A stretch of DNA of 64,000 nucleotides, taken from contig NZ_FOAG01000001.1 of NCBI RefSeq assembly GCF_900109455.1, positions 62,001 to 126,000 on the forward strand, read 5' to 3'. Below, one piece after another: positions 18,319 through 26,205 of this stretch. Position 1 is the first letter of the stretch, and each line of letters opens with the position of its first letter. The stretch is from Roseovarius azorensis (GTDB taxonomy: Bacteria; Pseudomonadota; Alphaproteobacteria; Rhodobacterales; Rhodobacteraceae). The notes under the pieces are model-generated. The model was given only the letters and a program-made list of their open reading frames with translations, had not been told where the DNA came from and ran no database searches. Made by a program: the position numbers and the translations under genes.

Positions 18319-19311
18319 GTGGGCGAGCGTGCGCGTCTGGCGCTGGCCCTGACGGGCGGTGATATCGCTCTGCCCGCGACGGGGCGGATTGCCGTTTTCG
18401 GACCGCGCGCCGGGGCTGATCTGTCGGCGCTGCCGGGGGAGCGCGTTCACGTCATCACCGGGTTCAAACCAGATTACGATCATTTCGCCGCAGCGGGTTA
18501 TGATTGCGCGGTCGCGCCCGAGGGGCGCTATGGGGCGTCGCTGGTCTGTCTGCCGCGCGCCAAGGCGCTGGCGCATGCACTGGTGGCGCAGGCCGCGGAG
18601 GTGACAGACGGGTTGGTGATTCTGGACGGCGCCAAGACCGATGGGATCGAATCGATTCTGCGGGACTGCCGCAAGCGCGTGACGGTAAGCGCACCGCTGT
18701 CCAAGGCGCATGGCAAGATTTTCGGCTTTGACGCAGGACAGGAATTTGCCGACTGGATGCAAGAGGCACCGCAGAACATAGAAGGCGGATTTGTCACCGC
18801 GCCGGGTGTGTTTTCCGCCGATGGGATTGATCCGGCGTCCCGGTTGCTGGGCGATGCCCTGCCGGCCAATTTGGGCGGGCATGTCGTAGACTTGGGCGCG
18901 GGCTGGGGTTATCTGAGCGCACGGGCGCTGGAACGCGACGGAATCGCGCGGCTCGATCTGGTAGAGGCCGATCACGCAGCGCTCGACTGTGCGCGGCGTA
19001 ACGTACCGGATCCGCGCGCGCGGTTCCACTGGGACGATGTGATCCGCTGGACGCCGGAGCCCCGCGTTGATGCTGTGATCATGAACCCCCCCTTTCACGA
19101 GGGACGCTCTGCCCAGCCGGATCTTGGCCGGGCCTTCATCCGCGCCGCGGCGGGTATGCTCAAACCTTCGGGCGCGCTCTGGCTTGTTGCCAACCGCCAC
19201 CTGTCCTATGAGGCCAATCTGGCGCAGCATTTTGCTCAGGTTGAGGAAACTGCGGGTGACACCCGCTTCAAAATTCTCCATGCCGCTCGCCCGGCGCGTC
19301 AGCCACGTTGA
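18319..19311 (+). CDS. RsmC-like class I methyltransferase (16S rRNA guanine-N2)
   Basis: This 330-residue protein has the two-domain RsmC/RlmG layout: a degenerate N-terminal methylase-like domain and a catalytic C-terminal Rossmann domain. The catalytic domain has VVDLGAGWGYLSARAL as the SAM motif and the N-methylase motif NPPF in VIMNPPFHEG. It probably forms m2G in 16S rRNA. The start is a GTG one base after the clpS TAA stop (VGERARLALAL), supporting coupling with clpS; a longer in-frame start would lie inside clpS. Confidence 0.85.
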   Translation: MGERARLALALTGGDIALPATGRIAVFGPRAGADLSALPGERVHVITGFKPDYDHFAAAGYDCAVAPEGRYGASLVCLPRAKALAHALVAQAAEVTDGLVILDGAKTDGIESILRDCRKRVTVSAPLSKAHGKIFGFDAGQEFADWMQEAPQNIEGGFVTAPGVFSADGIDPASRLLGDALPANLGGHVVDLGAGWGYLSARALERDGIARLDLVEADHAALDCARRNVPDPRARFHWDDVIRWTPEPRVDAVIMNPPFHEGRSAQPDLGRAFIRAAAGMLKPSGALWLVANRHLSYEANLAQHFAQVEETAGDTRFKILHAARPARQPR

Positions 19312-19358
19312 AACCGTCCCGGGTGCGCAGGGTAACCCCAGCTTGAAAGGTCACGCTC

Positions 19359-20159
19359 ATGTCATTTTCCATCTCGGGCAAGACTGCCATTATTACCGGC
19401 GCGGCAAACGGGATCGGCCTCGCCATCGGGCGGCATTTCGCGGACAAGGGGGCCAATGTCGTCTTTGCCGATATGGATGAGAGCCGGCTGGTCAAGGAGC
19501 TTGGCGAGAACGAGGATGGCAGCAATATCCGCTATTTCGCGGGTGATCTGCGCCAGAAACTGGCACAGGCCAATCTGCTCTCGGCGACGATAGATGCGTT
19601 CGAGACCGTCGATATTCTCGTCAACGCCAGCCGTCAGGTGGTGCCGTCAGAGGCGCTCAACCCCGATGACGACGCGGTCGAGATGCTGTTGCAGCAGAAC
19701 CTGATGACCGCGCTCAGGATGAGCCAGCAGGTCGCGCGGCGGATGATCAAGCAGTCCGAGGGTCAGCGCGAGGGATCGGCAGGCACGATTGTCAATCTTT
19801 CATCGATTGCCGCGCGGCGGACGCATCCCGATCTCATGGCCTATTCGATTTCCTCCGCCGCTCTGGACCAGATGACACGCAGCATGGCGGTGGCGCTGGC
19901 GCCGCACCGGATCCGCGTCAACGCGGTGGCCTTCGGCTCGGTGATGAGCGCCTCGCTCAAGGAGACGCTGCGCGAGCATACGGATTACCGCGAGGATATC
20001 GAATGCCACACGCCGCTGGGGCGCATCGCCTCGGCGACGGAACTGGCCGAAGCGGTGCAGTATCTTGCTTGCGACGGTTCGGGCTTCATGACCGGGCAGG
20101 TCATGACGGTGGACGGTGGACGCACGTTGCTTGATCCCTGCGCGGCCCCGGCGCATTGA
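19359..20159 (+). CDS. short-chain dehydrogenase/reductase
   Basis: This 266-residue classical SDR contains the NAD(P) motif TGAANGIG near residue 13, acidic FADMDE after strand 2 (which favours NAD), catalytic Ser in IVNLSSIAAR and YSISSAALDQ, where the YxxxK Tyr-Lys pair is replaced by YSISSA. The usual lysine is therefore absent, which may indicate altered activity. The C-terminal FMTGQVMTVDGGRTL segment is typical. Its stop overlaps the region upstream of hemF. The substrate is unknown. Confidence 0.82.
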   Translation: MSFSISGKTAIITGAANGIGLAIGRHFADKGANVVFADMDESRLVKELGENEDGSNIRYFAGDLRQKLAQANLLSATIDAFETVDILVNASRQVVPSEALNPDDDAVEMLLQQNLMTALRMSQQVARRMIKQSEGQREGSAGTIVNLSSIAARRTHPDLMAYSISSAALDQMTRSMAVALAPHRIRVNAVAFGSVMSASLKETLREHTDYREDIECHTPLGRIASATELAEAVQYLACDGSGFMTGQVMTVDGGRTLLDPCAAPAH

Positions 20160-20185
20160 GGGCCGAGGCCATTGAAAGGAAGAGC

Positions 20186-21076
20186 ATGACCGAGGATTTC
20201 ACAGAGCAAAAGGCCCGTGCTGCCGGATGGTTCCGGCAATTGCGCGATGAAATCGTCACGGCCTTTGAAATGCTGGAGCACAATCACGCCACGGGGCCCC
20301 TGTCGGATGCTGTGCCGGGGTGCTTTGAGGTGAAGGAAACCCGCCGCGCCAGTGACGACGGATTCGACACGGGGGGTGGACTGATGAGCGTGCTGCGTGG
20401 CGGTTGCGTGTTCGAGAAGGTGGGCGTCAACGTATCGGAGGTATACGGGACCCTGGGCGAGGTCGCGCAACGCGCGATGGCGGCGCGTGGTGTGCCCGGC
20501 ATGGCGGAGGATCCACGGTTCTGGGCCTCGGGAATCTCGCTGGTTGCGCATATGCAGAACCCGCATTGCCCCGCCGTTCACATGAACACGCGGATGTTCT
20601 GGACGCCGGACGCGTGGTGGTTCGGCGGCGGATCGGATCTCAACCCCTGTATCGAATATGCCGAGGACACGCGCCATTTCCACAGCACGCTCGAAACCCA
20701 TCTCGATCCGCACGGGGCCGATCTCTATCCCCGGTTCAAGGAATGGGCCGACGAGTATTTTCATATCCCGCACCGGCATCGTGCGCGCGGGGTGGGTGGA
20801 ATTTTCATGGATGACCGCAACTCGGGCGACTGGGAAGCGGATTTTGCGCTGACGCAGGACATCGGTCGCGCGTTCCTGCCCGCCTTTCTGCCGCTTGTGG
20901 AAAAGCGCCGGGTTCAGAATTGGTCCGAGGCAGAGAAGGAGGTGCAGCTCATCCATCGCGGGCTATATGCCGAATACAATCTCGTCTATGACCGGGGTAC
21001 CAAGTTCGGCCTCGCCACCGGCCATGACGCCGATGCCGTGTTGATGAGTCTGCCGCCCCTGGCGAAATGGATCTGA
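20186..21076 (+). CDS. hemF: oxygen-dependent coproporphyrinogen III oxidase
   Basis: This aerobic heme biosynthesis enzyme decarboxylates coproporphyrinogen III to protoporphyrinogen IX. The 296-residue protein contains the family motifs HMNTRMFW, WFGGGSDLNPC, HIPHRHRARGVGGIFMDD (catalytic His/Asp region) and YAEYNLVYDRGTKFGL near the end. AAAGGAAG precedes the ATG at 20186, so this start is preferred over a TTG overlapping the SDR stop. It is cotranscribed with the SDR gene. Confidence 0.97.
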   Translation: MTEDFTEQKARAAGWFRQLRDEIVTAFEMLEHNHATGPLSDAVPGCFEVKETRRASDDGFDTGGGLMSVLRGGCVFEKVGVNVSEVYGTLGEVAQRAMAARGVPGMAEDPRFWASGISLVAHMQNPHCPAVHMNTRMFWTPDAWWFGGGSDLNPCIEYAEDTRHFHSTLETHLDPHGADLYPRFKEWADEYFHIPHRHRARGVGGIFMDDRNSGDWEADFALTQDIGRAFLPAFLPLVEKRRVQNWSEAEKEVQLIHRGLYAEYNLVYDRGTKFGLATGHDADAVLMSLPPLAKWI

Positions 21077-21136
21077 CGGCAGCGCAGTCCGGCTGCCTGT
21101 GGCAAGGGTATTTTCCGGCAAGTCGGCCTGACGGGT

Positions 21137-22075
21137 TCAGTCGCCCTTGCGCTCGGCGAGTTGTTGCGCGCCGCGTTCGGCAAGGGGGCCGGTGCCATCC
21201 TTCCAGCGACGGTGAATCCAGAACCATTGGTCCATGCGCTCGCGCACCTGGGCCTCGAGCCGGTCATTGACCTCTTGGGTCATGGTGACGGGGTCGGTGG
21301 GCGGCACCGGCTCTTCGACGAGGATCTCGAAATCCAGACCGTTCGACTTGCGGATGCCCCAGGTCGGGACCAGAGGCGCGTCGAATTTAAGCGCGAGTTC
21401 GGCTGTGGCCAGTGGCGACAGCGCCGGTTTGCCGAAAAAATCGAGTGGCACGCCGTCATGGGCGTTCAGATCGGTCAGGATCGCCAGCACGCCACCGCCG
21501 CGCAGATGCTTGACCATCTGCATCATGCCGCGTCGGCCCTGTTCGAACATAGGTTGGCTCAGGGCGCCCATGGCCACGGTATAGCGCTTGTTGAACCAGC
21601 GATTATGCATGCGGCGATAGAAAACACCCATATCGAAACCCTGTTCGATCATGGCGATGCGCGCGGCGTTGAAGCTGCCGAAATGGCCGGTGACAAAGAT
21701 GATCGGGCGACCCTCGGCCTGGGCGGCACGGATCGCCTCTAGGCCGGGGCCGTAAACGCGGGACGGTCGCGTGCGGGCGATGAAATCGGCGGTGGAATAA
21801 AGCTCTGCCATGTTGCGCCCGGCATTGTCGGGCACGGCGCGCATGAGGCGCCTGACCTCTGGGCCGGGCAGATCCGGCAGGACATGGGCCAGGTTCTCGC
21901 GCACGCGTTTGTCATAGCCCGCGATCGGGGCCACAACATGAGCGGCCAGCCAGCCCATGAAGGGAATGCGCCAGCGGTAGGGTAGCAGTTTCGTCACCGC
22001 GATCGGCGCATACATCGCCATGCCGATACCGGTATCGCTCAGGCGGGACAGGAATGGAGGTTGTGCGTCGCTCAT
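21137..22075 (-). CDS. LpxL/HtrB-like lysophospholipid acyltransferase
   Basis: This 312-residue inner-membrane-associated protein belongs to the bacterial lipid A biosynthesis acyltransferase family, which adds secondary acyl chains to lipid A. Visible blocks are VRENLAHVLPDL, GRPIIFVTGHFGSFNAAR, GALSQPMFEQGRRG, ILTDLNAHDGVPLDFFGKPA and the terminal QWFWIHRRWKDG. The catalytic HX4E motif reads HFGSFN, with Asn in place of Glu, so catalysis or donor use may differ. The ATG at 22075 (MSDAQPPF) begins the conserved region. Confidence 0.85.
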   Translation of the reverse strand: MSDAQPPFLSRLSDTGIGMAMYAPIAVTKLLPYRWRIPFMGWLAAHVVAPIAGYDKRVRENLAHVLPDLPGPEVRRLMRAVPDNAGRNMAELYSTADFIARTRPSRVYGPGLEAIRAAQAEGRPIIFVTGHFGSFNAARIAMIEQGFDMGVFYRRMHNRWFNKRYTVAMGALSQPMFEQGRRGMMQMVKHLRGGGVLAILTDLNAHDGVPLDFFGKPALSPLATAELALKFDAPLVPTWGIRKSNGLDFEILVEEPVPPTDPVTMTQEVNDRLEAQVRERMDQWFWIHRRWKDGTGPLAERGAQQLAERKGD

Positions 22076-22135
22076 CGGGTCGCCTTGTTGTGGTCGGGGC
22101 ACAGATACGCGTCTCTGCACCTGTTCACAAGACTG

Positions 22136-22786
22136 TCAGGGCTGGCGCGGAAGGCCGGTACCGATCATGCTGTCGCGGGTGACCAGCGCCGCCAGCTCGG
22201 CCTCTGTCATGCCCTCGCTGCCCGCAGGGCGTAGGGGCAGGACGATATAGCGCATGTCGGCGGTGCTGTCATGGACGCGCACGGTGGTGGTTGCAGGCAG
22301 ATCAAGGCCGAACTCGCGCAAAACCGCGCGCGGTTCGCACACCGCGCGCGAGCGGTATTCGCGGGTCTTGTACCAATCCGGCGGAAGACCCAACAGATTG
22401 CGTGGATAGCATGAACAGAGCGTGCAGACGATCAGGTTATGGGTCTGGGCCGTGTTTTGCACCGCGATGAGGTTGAGCGGGCCGATGTCGAATCCCATCT
22501 CGCGGCTGGCCTCAGAGGCGTTTTCCAGTAGGCGGACCCTGAACGCCGGATTAGCCCAGGCACGGGCCACGACCGCCGCGCCGTTGGTCGGACTGCGGGA
22601 ATCCATCGCCTCGATCTGGGCGGCGATCTCGACGGGAGTCATTTGCCCCTTTTCGATCAGCAGTTCACGCACCGCGATTTCCATGCGCTGCCAATAGGTC
22701 AGCGGGCCGTCATTGTCGTCGCGGTAGGGGTGGCCCGAGGGACTCACGCCCTCGTGGTGAAAATGGTCCGGATGGTCATGGGGCAT
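22136..22786 (-). CDS. nitrile hydratase alpha-type subunit (cobalt site CTLCSC)
   Basis: This 216-residue metal-binding subunit is of the nitrile hydratase/thiocyanate hydrolase family. The metal claw reads VCTLCSC (Cys121, Cys124, Ser125, Cys126). Thr inside the motif is characteristic of the non-corrin cobalt class, whereas iron enzymes have Ser. The conserved PRNLLGLPPDWYKTREYRSRAV segment follows. A His-rich N-terminus (MPHDHPDHFHHEG) may help bind metal. GGAGG lies 9 bp before this ATG. It overlaps the preceding beta C-half gene by 11 bp, so it is the third gene of a coupled three-gene operon. No separate activator/metallochaperone gene is adjacent. Confidence 0.92.
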   Translation of the reverse strand: MPHDHPDHFHHEGVSPSGHPYRDDNDGPLTYWQRMEIAVRELLIEKGQMTPVEIAAQIEAMDSRSPTNGAAVVARAWANPAFRVRLLENASEASREMGFDIGPLNLIAVQNTAQTHNLIVCTLCSCYPRNLLGLPPDWYKTREYRSRAVCEPRAVLREFGLDLPATTTVRVHDSTADMRYIVLPLRPAGSEGMTEAELAALVTRDSMIGTGLPRQP

Positions 22787-23054
22787 GGGTATCCTCCGGC
22801 TCCAGCCAGTGCTCATAGATTTCGGCATCCAGCGTGTCAGTGACGTTTTCCGCCGCCTCACCCCAGATTTCGGCCATGCTGAAGCGCACCCGGTAGAGTC
22901 GTTTCTTCGCCGCAGGCAGGCCATAGGCCAGTTGTTCGGGATTGTGAAATTCGCCCAATGGCCGCTCGATCATGCCCGTCTTGCCACGCAGATACCATGG
23001 TGCGCGGACATGGCCGGGGGGCGTGATGGCCCGCACGCGCACCCGCTCAGCCAT
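22776..23054 (-). CDS. nitrile hydratase beta subunit, C-terminal half as a separate protein
   Basis: This 92-residue protein corresponds to the SH3-like C-terminal domain of nitrile hydratase beta. The segments RVRVRAITPPGHVRAPWYLRG and KRLYRVRFSMAEIWGE match the beta C-terminal consensus. Arg17 in PPGHVR aligns with the conserved beta Arg157 (Pseudonocardia numbering) that contacts the oxidised cysteines of the alpha subunit. It overlaps both neighbours (8 bp and 11 bp), so all three are coupled. Order N-half, C-half, alpha is the arrangement of thiocyanate hydrolase subunits beta, alpha, gamma. Confidence 0.88.
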   Translation of the reverse strand: MAERVRVRAITPPGHVRAPWYLRGKTGMIERPLGEFHNPEQLAYGLPAAKKRLYRVRFSMAEIWGEAAENVTDTLDAEIYEHWLEPEDTHAP

Positions 23055-23388
23055 TGCGCTGGGCCTCGGCGTAGGTCGGGCCGCGCGCGGCGATTTCGTT
23101 CATGCGAGTGGCCAGTTCCTCGAGCGAATAAACTCCGGCTTCGATCAGGTTCTGGTTCACGGCGGCGATCCAGCGTTCGTAATAGCTGTATCGTTCGAAT
23201 GCATCCTCTCCCATATCTTCGAGCGCGCGGCGCAGCCCGTCGACGGTAAAGAGGCCCTTTTTCCCGCAGACTACCATCAGCGCATCGACCCGCTTTTCCC
23301 AGAGCGCAAAGTCATGCCCCTCCATCGGCACAGGCCCCGCAGCCTGTCCGCCCATGTCATGCCACCGGCGTCCGTTCCAGTCACTCAT
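23047..23388 (-). CDS. nitrile hydratase beta subunit, N-terminal half as a separate protein
   Basis: This 113-residue protein matches the helical N-terminal domain of nitrile hydratase beta: HDMGGQ near residue 10, FALWEKRVDALM, VDGLRRALEDM and YSYYERWIAAVNQNLIEAGV. Arg53 aligns with the conserved beta Arg52 of cobalt nitrile hydratases. The HDxGG opening argues for a structural beta half rather than the P14K-type activator, which is also related to this domain. First gene of the three-gene operon. The substrate (nitrile, thiocyanate or other) cannot be decided from sequence. Confidence 0.85.
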   Translation of the reverse strand: MSDWNGRRWHDMGGQAAGPVPMEGHDFALWEKRVDALMVVCGKKGLFTVDGLRRALEDMGEDAFERYSYYERWIAAVNQNLIEAGVYSLEELATRMNEIAARGPTYAEAQRNG

Positions 23389-23427
23389 AAGCCAGAGCCT
23401 AGGCGAGCGGATTTGTCCTGTCCAGCC

Positions 23428-24501
23428 TCAAGCCTCGTCGTCGTCGGCCTCGTCCTCCGGGCGGATCAGGGTGATCTCGCCTGCCGCCTCGAGCATTCGA
23501 ACCGCGTTGACGACCGCGGTCATCGCCTCTTCGGCGTCGCGCAGGCGGATGCGACCGCGTTCCGTGATCTCCTCACGCATTGCCTCTGCCATGCGCTTGC
23601 CCATGTTTTCTAGGATGAATTCGGCTGCCGGGGCCAGATCGCCGCCAGCGGCGCCGGCCAGCGCCGTGACCAGAACCGCCTGATCTACCTCTCGTGTGAC
23701 GCGAGGGATGTCGGTGGGCTTCACCCGTTCGGGGATATGCTCGAAGGTAAAGATCGCGCGCCGCACCAGCGCGGCAAAATCCTGATCGGTTTCGTCAAGT
23801 CCCGTCAGCACATCATCGCGGGTCGCGGCAGGGGAATAGTTGAGGATCGCGCCCACGCGTTCCACCGCGCCCTCGGCAAAGGCCATCTCGGGCACATCGT
23901 GTAGTTGCGCCGCGAGCGCCAGACCGATGCGGTCAACCGCCGCGGGGCTGACGGTTCCGGTTTGCGACACGGCGTAGGTGATCCGGCGCGCGACTTCGCC
24001 GGGCAGCTTGCCCAGAAGTTCTGCGGCGCGTCCCACATCGAGTTTTGACAGCATTACCGCCGCAATCTCGGTGCTCTCGCGTTCGATCATCGGCAGAAGA
24101 GTTTTGACATCGGCCTTGCGCACCTGATTCCAGGGATCGCCATACTGGCGCACGCCCGCCTCCTTGCGCAGACGCGCGGCGGTTTGGGGACTGATCCGTC
24201 CGTCAAGAGCCGCGAGCGCGCCTGCCACGCCGCGCGGAAAGGTCAGGCCCATCCCCTCAAGTTCCTGCGCGAATTCGGCCACCACTTCGGCCAGTGTCTT
24301 GCGATCCACGTAGCGCATGGAACCCATCTGTGTGGTCAACTGCGCCTGCAGACCCTCGGGAAGGTCGGTAAGCGGCACATCCGCGCCTTCGTTGAGAAGA
24401 AACCGTACGATGATCGCCGCCTTCTGCACCCGTGTCAGATGCGCCGCCGCGCCCGCGCGTGCCGGTGCGTTCCGGCCGGTCAATGACGTTGAGTCCTGCA
24501 T
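23428..24501 (-). CDS. fliG: flagellar motor switch protein FliG
   Basis: This rotor component transmits torque from the stator and switches rotation. The 357-residue protein has the three FliG domains: N-terminal FliF-binding (about 30-120), middle FliM-binding (about 130-220; SPAAVDRIGLALAAQL), and C-terminal torque domain (about 225-350; IFTFEHIPERVKPTDIPRVTREVD, FILENMGKRMAEAMREEI). An acidic tail (EDEADDDEA) ends it. The ATG at 24501 (MQDSTSL) is preferred because GGGGA lies upstream; an ATG at 24534 lacks a ribosome site. No other flagellar gene is nearby; it lies beside gcrA. Confidence 0.92.
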   Translation of the reverse strand: MQDSTSLTGRNAPARAGAAAHLTRVQKAAIIVRFLLNEGADVPLTDLPEGLQAQLTTQMGSMRYVDRKTLAEVVAEFAQELEGMGLTFPRGVAGALAALDGRISPQTAARLRKEAGVRQYGDPWNQVRKADVKTLLPMIERESTEIAAVMLSKLDVGRAAELLGKLPGEVARRITYAVSQTGTVSPAAVDRIGLALAAQLHDVPEMAFAEGAVERVGAILNYSPAATRDDVLTGLDETDQDFAALVRRAIFTFEHIPERVKPTDIPRVTREVDQAVLVTALAGAAGGDLAPAAEFILENMGKRMAEAMREEITERGRIRLRDAEEAMTAVVNAVRMLEAAGEITLIRPEDEADDDEA

Positions 24502-24596
24502 ACAATCCCCTGATCCGACATTTTGCCGGATCATAGGGGTGCAAGTGTGAAGAAATATCTAAGCCCTGCGGGTTCTTCGTCGGATGCGGGCCGTGG

Positions 24597-25187
24597 TTAG
24601 CGTTTGCGGTCGCGGCGACTGGACATCGGCTGAAAGGCGACGCCGACATGTGCCTCGCAATAGGGTTTGCCGGATTGCACCGGCAGGCCGCAGAACCAGA
24701 AATTGGGTGTTGCCGGATCGCCCACCGGCCATTTGCAGGTGCGCTCGGTCAGTTCCATCAGCGTCAGCTTGCGGGCCTTTTTCTCGATTTCGTTCACTTT
24801 CGCCAGCGCCTCGGGGTCGATTTCATTGGCAGAGGGCTGTGGTGGCAACGGCTGTCCCGCCGGGATGATCGCCTTGATCCTGCTCGGCTGAGTCGCCGCC
24901 GGTGCGGGATCGCTGGTCATCTCGGGTTTGGGCGCAGGCTTGGGTGCGGATTTTGAAACGGTCTTCGTGGCCTTGGTCTCTGGCCTGACCTCGGATTTGG
25001 TGTCTGCGCTGCCCGCGCTCGTGGCAGGGCCGCCCGATCCGCTGCGGTTGGAGAGGCCCAGACGGTGCACCTTGCCGATGACCGCATTGCGCGTGACGCC
25101 GCCCAGTTCCTTGGCTATCTGGCTGGCAGACTGGCCCTCGCCCCACATCTTCTTCAACAGCTCTACGCGTTCGTCATTCCAGGGCAT
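24597..25187 (-). CDS. gcrA: GcrA family cell cycle regulator
   Basis: GcrA is an alphaproteobacterial sigma70 cofactor that binds promoters with methylated GANTC sites and controls cell cycle and, in relatives, motility genes. The 196-residue protein has the N-terminal DNA-binding motif MPWNDERVELLKKMWGEG then SASQIAKELGGVTRNAVIGKVHRLGLSNR, a disordered Ala/Pro/Lys linker (about 55-120), and the C-terminal domain CKWPVGDPATPNFWFCG with SGKPYCEAH (sigma-interacting, Cys-rich). GAGGAAAG precedes the ATG. A strong GC hairpin with four T lies in its leader. Confidence 0.94.
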   Translation of the reverse strand: MPWNDERVELLKKMWGEGQSASQIAKELGGVTRNAVIGKVHRLGLSNRSGSGGPATSAGSADTKSEVRPETKATKTVSKSAPKPAPKPEMTSDPAPAATQPSRIKAIIPAGQPLPPQPSANEIDPEALAKVNEIEKKARKLTLMELTERTCKWPVGDPATPNFWFCGLPVQSGKPYCEAHVGVAFQPMSSRRDRKR

Positions 25188-25208
25188 CGGGGCTTTCCTC
25201 TGGGTCAA

Positions 25209-25240
25209 AAGGCGGTCCGGGCCCCGGGGCCCGCCGCCTT
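25209..25240 (-). terminator. GC-rich hairpin in the gcrA leader (terminator/attenuator-like)
   Basis: Outer arms AAGGCGG and CCGCCTT enclose GGGCCC repeats. Read on the minus strand the hairpin is followed by a TTTT run and ends about 20 bp before the gcrA start. It could terminate upstream transcripts or attenuate gcrA. There is no clear leader peptide or ligand domain. Confidence 0.45.
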
Positions 25241-25361
25241 GCAAATCTGATCAAGGCCCTATTCTAATCACTGGCGACCGAGTTACAAGGCGTCGAATCG
25301 ACGGCCTGGCGTCAGGGCGCGTCAAAGACTGCGGGAATACCGGGAAAAACGGAGGCTGACG

Positions 25362-26192
25362 ATGACGGGGCAGGCGGCAAGGTTTGGATCGGGAAGCGCC
25401 CAAGCCATGGGCACACGCAGGTTCGGTCGTGTGAACGGTCTGGGTCTGATGACCCTGGCCGGACGTGAAATCCGCAGGTTTATGGTCGTCTGGACGCAGA
25501 CCCTTATGGCGCCCCTGATCACTGCGGGGTTGTTCCTGATGATCTTTTCCATCGCCATCGGGCCGCGCCGCGGCGAGGTGATGGGCGTGGATTTCACCAA
25601 CTTCATAGCACCAGGCATTCTGATGATGACGGTCATCCAGAACGCATTTGCCAACACATCGTCCTCGATCGTCATCTCCAAGGTGCAGGGCAACATCGTT
25701 GATACTCTGATGCCCCCACTCAGTGCTGGTGAGTTGCTGCTGGGCTATCTGGCGGGTGCCTTGGGACGCGGTTTTCTGGTGGCGCTGGCCATTGCGCTGG
25801 GTTTATATGTCGTGCTTGGTCTCGGGATACAGCACCCGCTCTGGGCATTGACCTTTGTTCTGCTCGGTTCGGCCTTCCTGGGTGGTCTGGGGATCGTGGC
25901 GGGTATTTACGCCAACAAGTTTGATCAGATGGCGGCGATCACCAATTTCATCGTGACGCCGCTGGCCTTTCTGTCGGGCACCTTTTATTCGGTCGAGGCA
26001 CTTCCGCCGGTGCTGAACACGATCACCCATTTCAACCCGATTTTCTACCTGATCGACGGGGCGAGATATGGCGTGATCGGGGTGTCGGACAGTGCCCCGA
26101 TGCTGGGTCTGACGGTGGGCATCGCATCAACCCTCCTGATATGCCTTCTGGCGTGGCGGATGCTGGCCACGGGGTACCGGCTCAAGGCGTGA
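25362..26192 (+). CDS. ABC-2 type transporter permease
   Basis: This 276-residue permease has six predicted membrane helices and the ABC2 signature near the C-terminus (FIVTPLAFLSGTFYSVEALPPVLNTITHFNPIFYLIDGAR), as in NodJ/YadH-type exporters of polysaccharides or drugs. GGAGG stands 7 bp before the ATG. The partner ATPase is not adjacent: the next genes are an opposite-strand lipoprotein and gcrA, so it must pair with an ATPase encoded elsewhere. The substrate is unknown. Confidence 0.88.
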   Translation: MTGQAARFGSGSAQAMGTRRFGRVNGLGLMTLAGREIRRFMVVWTQTLMAPLITAGLFLMIFSIAIGPRRGEVMGVDFTNFIAPGILMMTVIQNAFANTSSSIVISKVQGNIVDTLMPPLSAGELLLGYLAGALGRGFLVALAIALGLYVVLGLGIQHPLWALTFVLLGSAFLGGLGIVAGIYANKFDQMAAITNFIVTPLAFLSGTFYSVEALPPVLNTITHFNPIFYLIDGARYGVIGVSDSAPMLGLTVGIASTLLICLLAWRMLATGYRLKA

Positions 26193-26205
26193 TCTTCGGG
26201 CGTGA

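Noticed and set aside
23047-23388. P14K-type nitrile hydratase activator
   Set aside because: The N-terminal HDMGG and conserved Arg53 match the structural beta subunit N-half rather than the activator.
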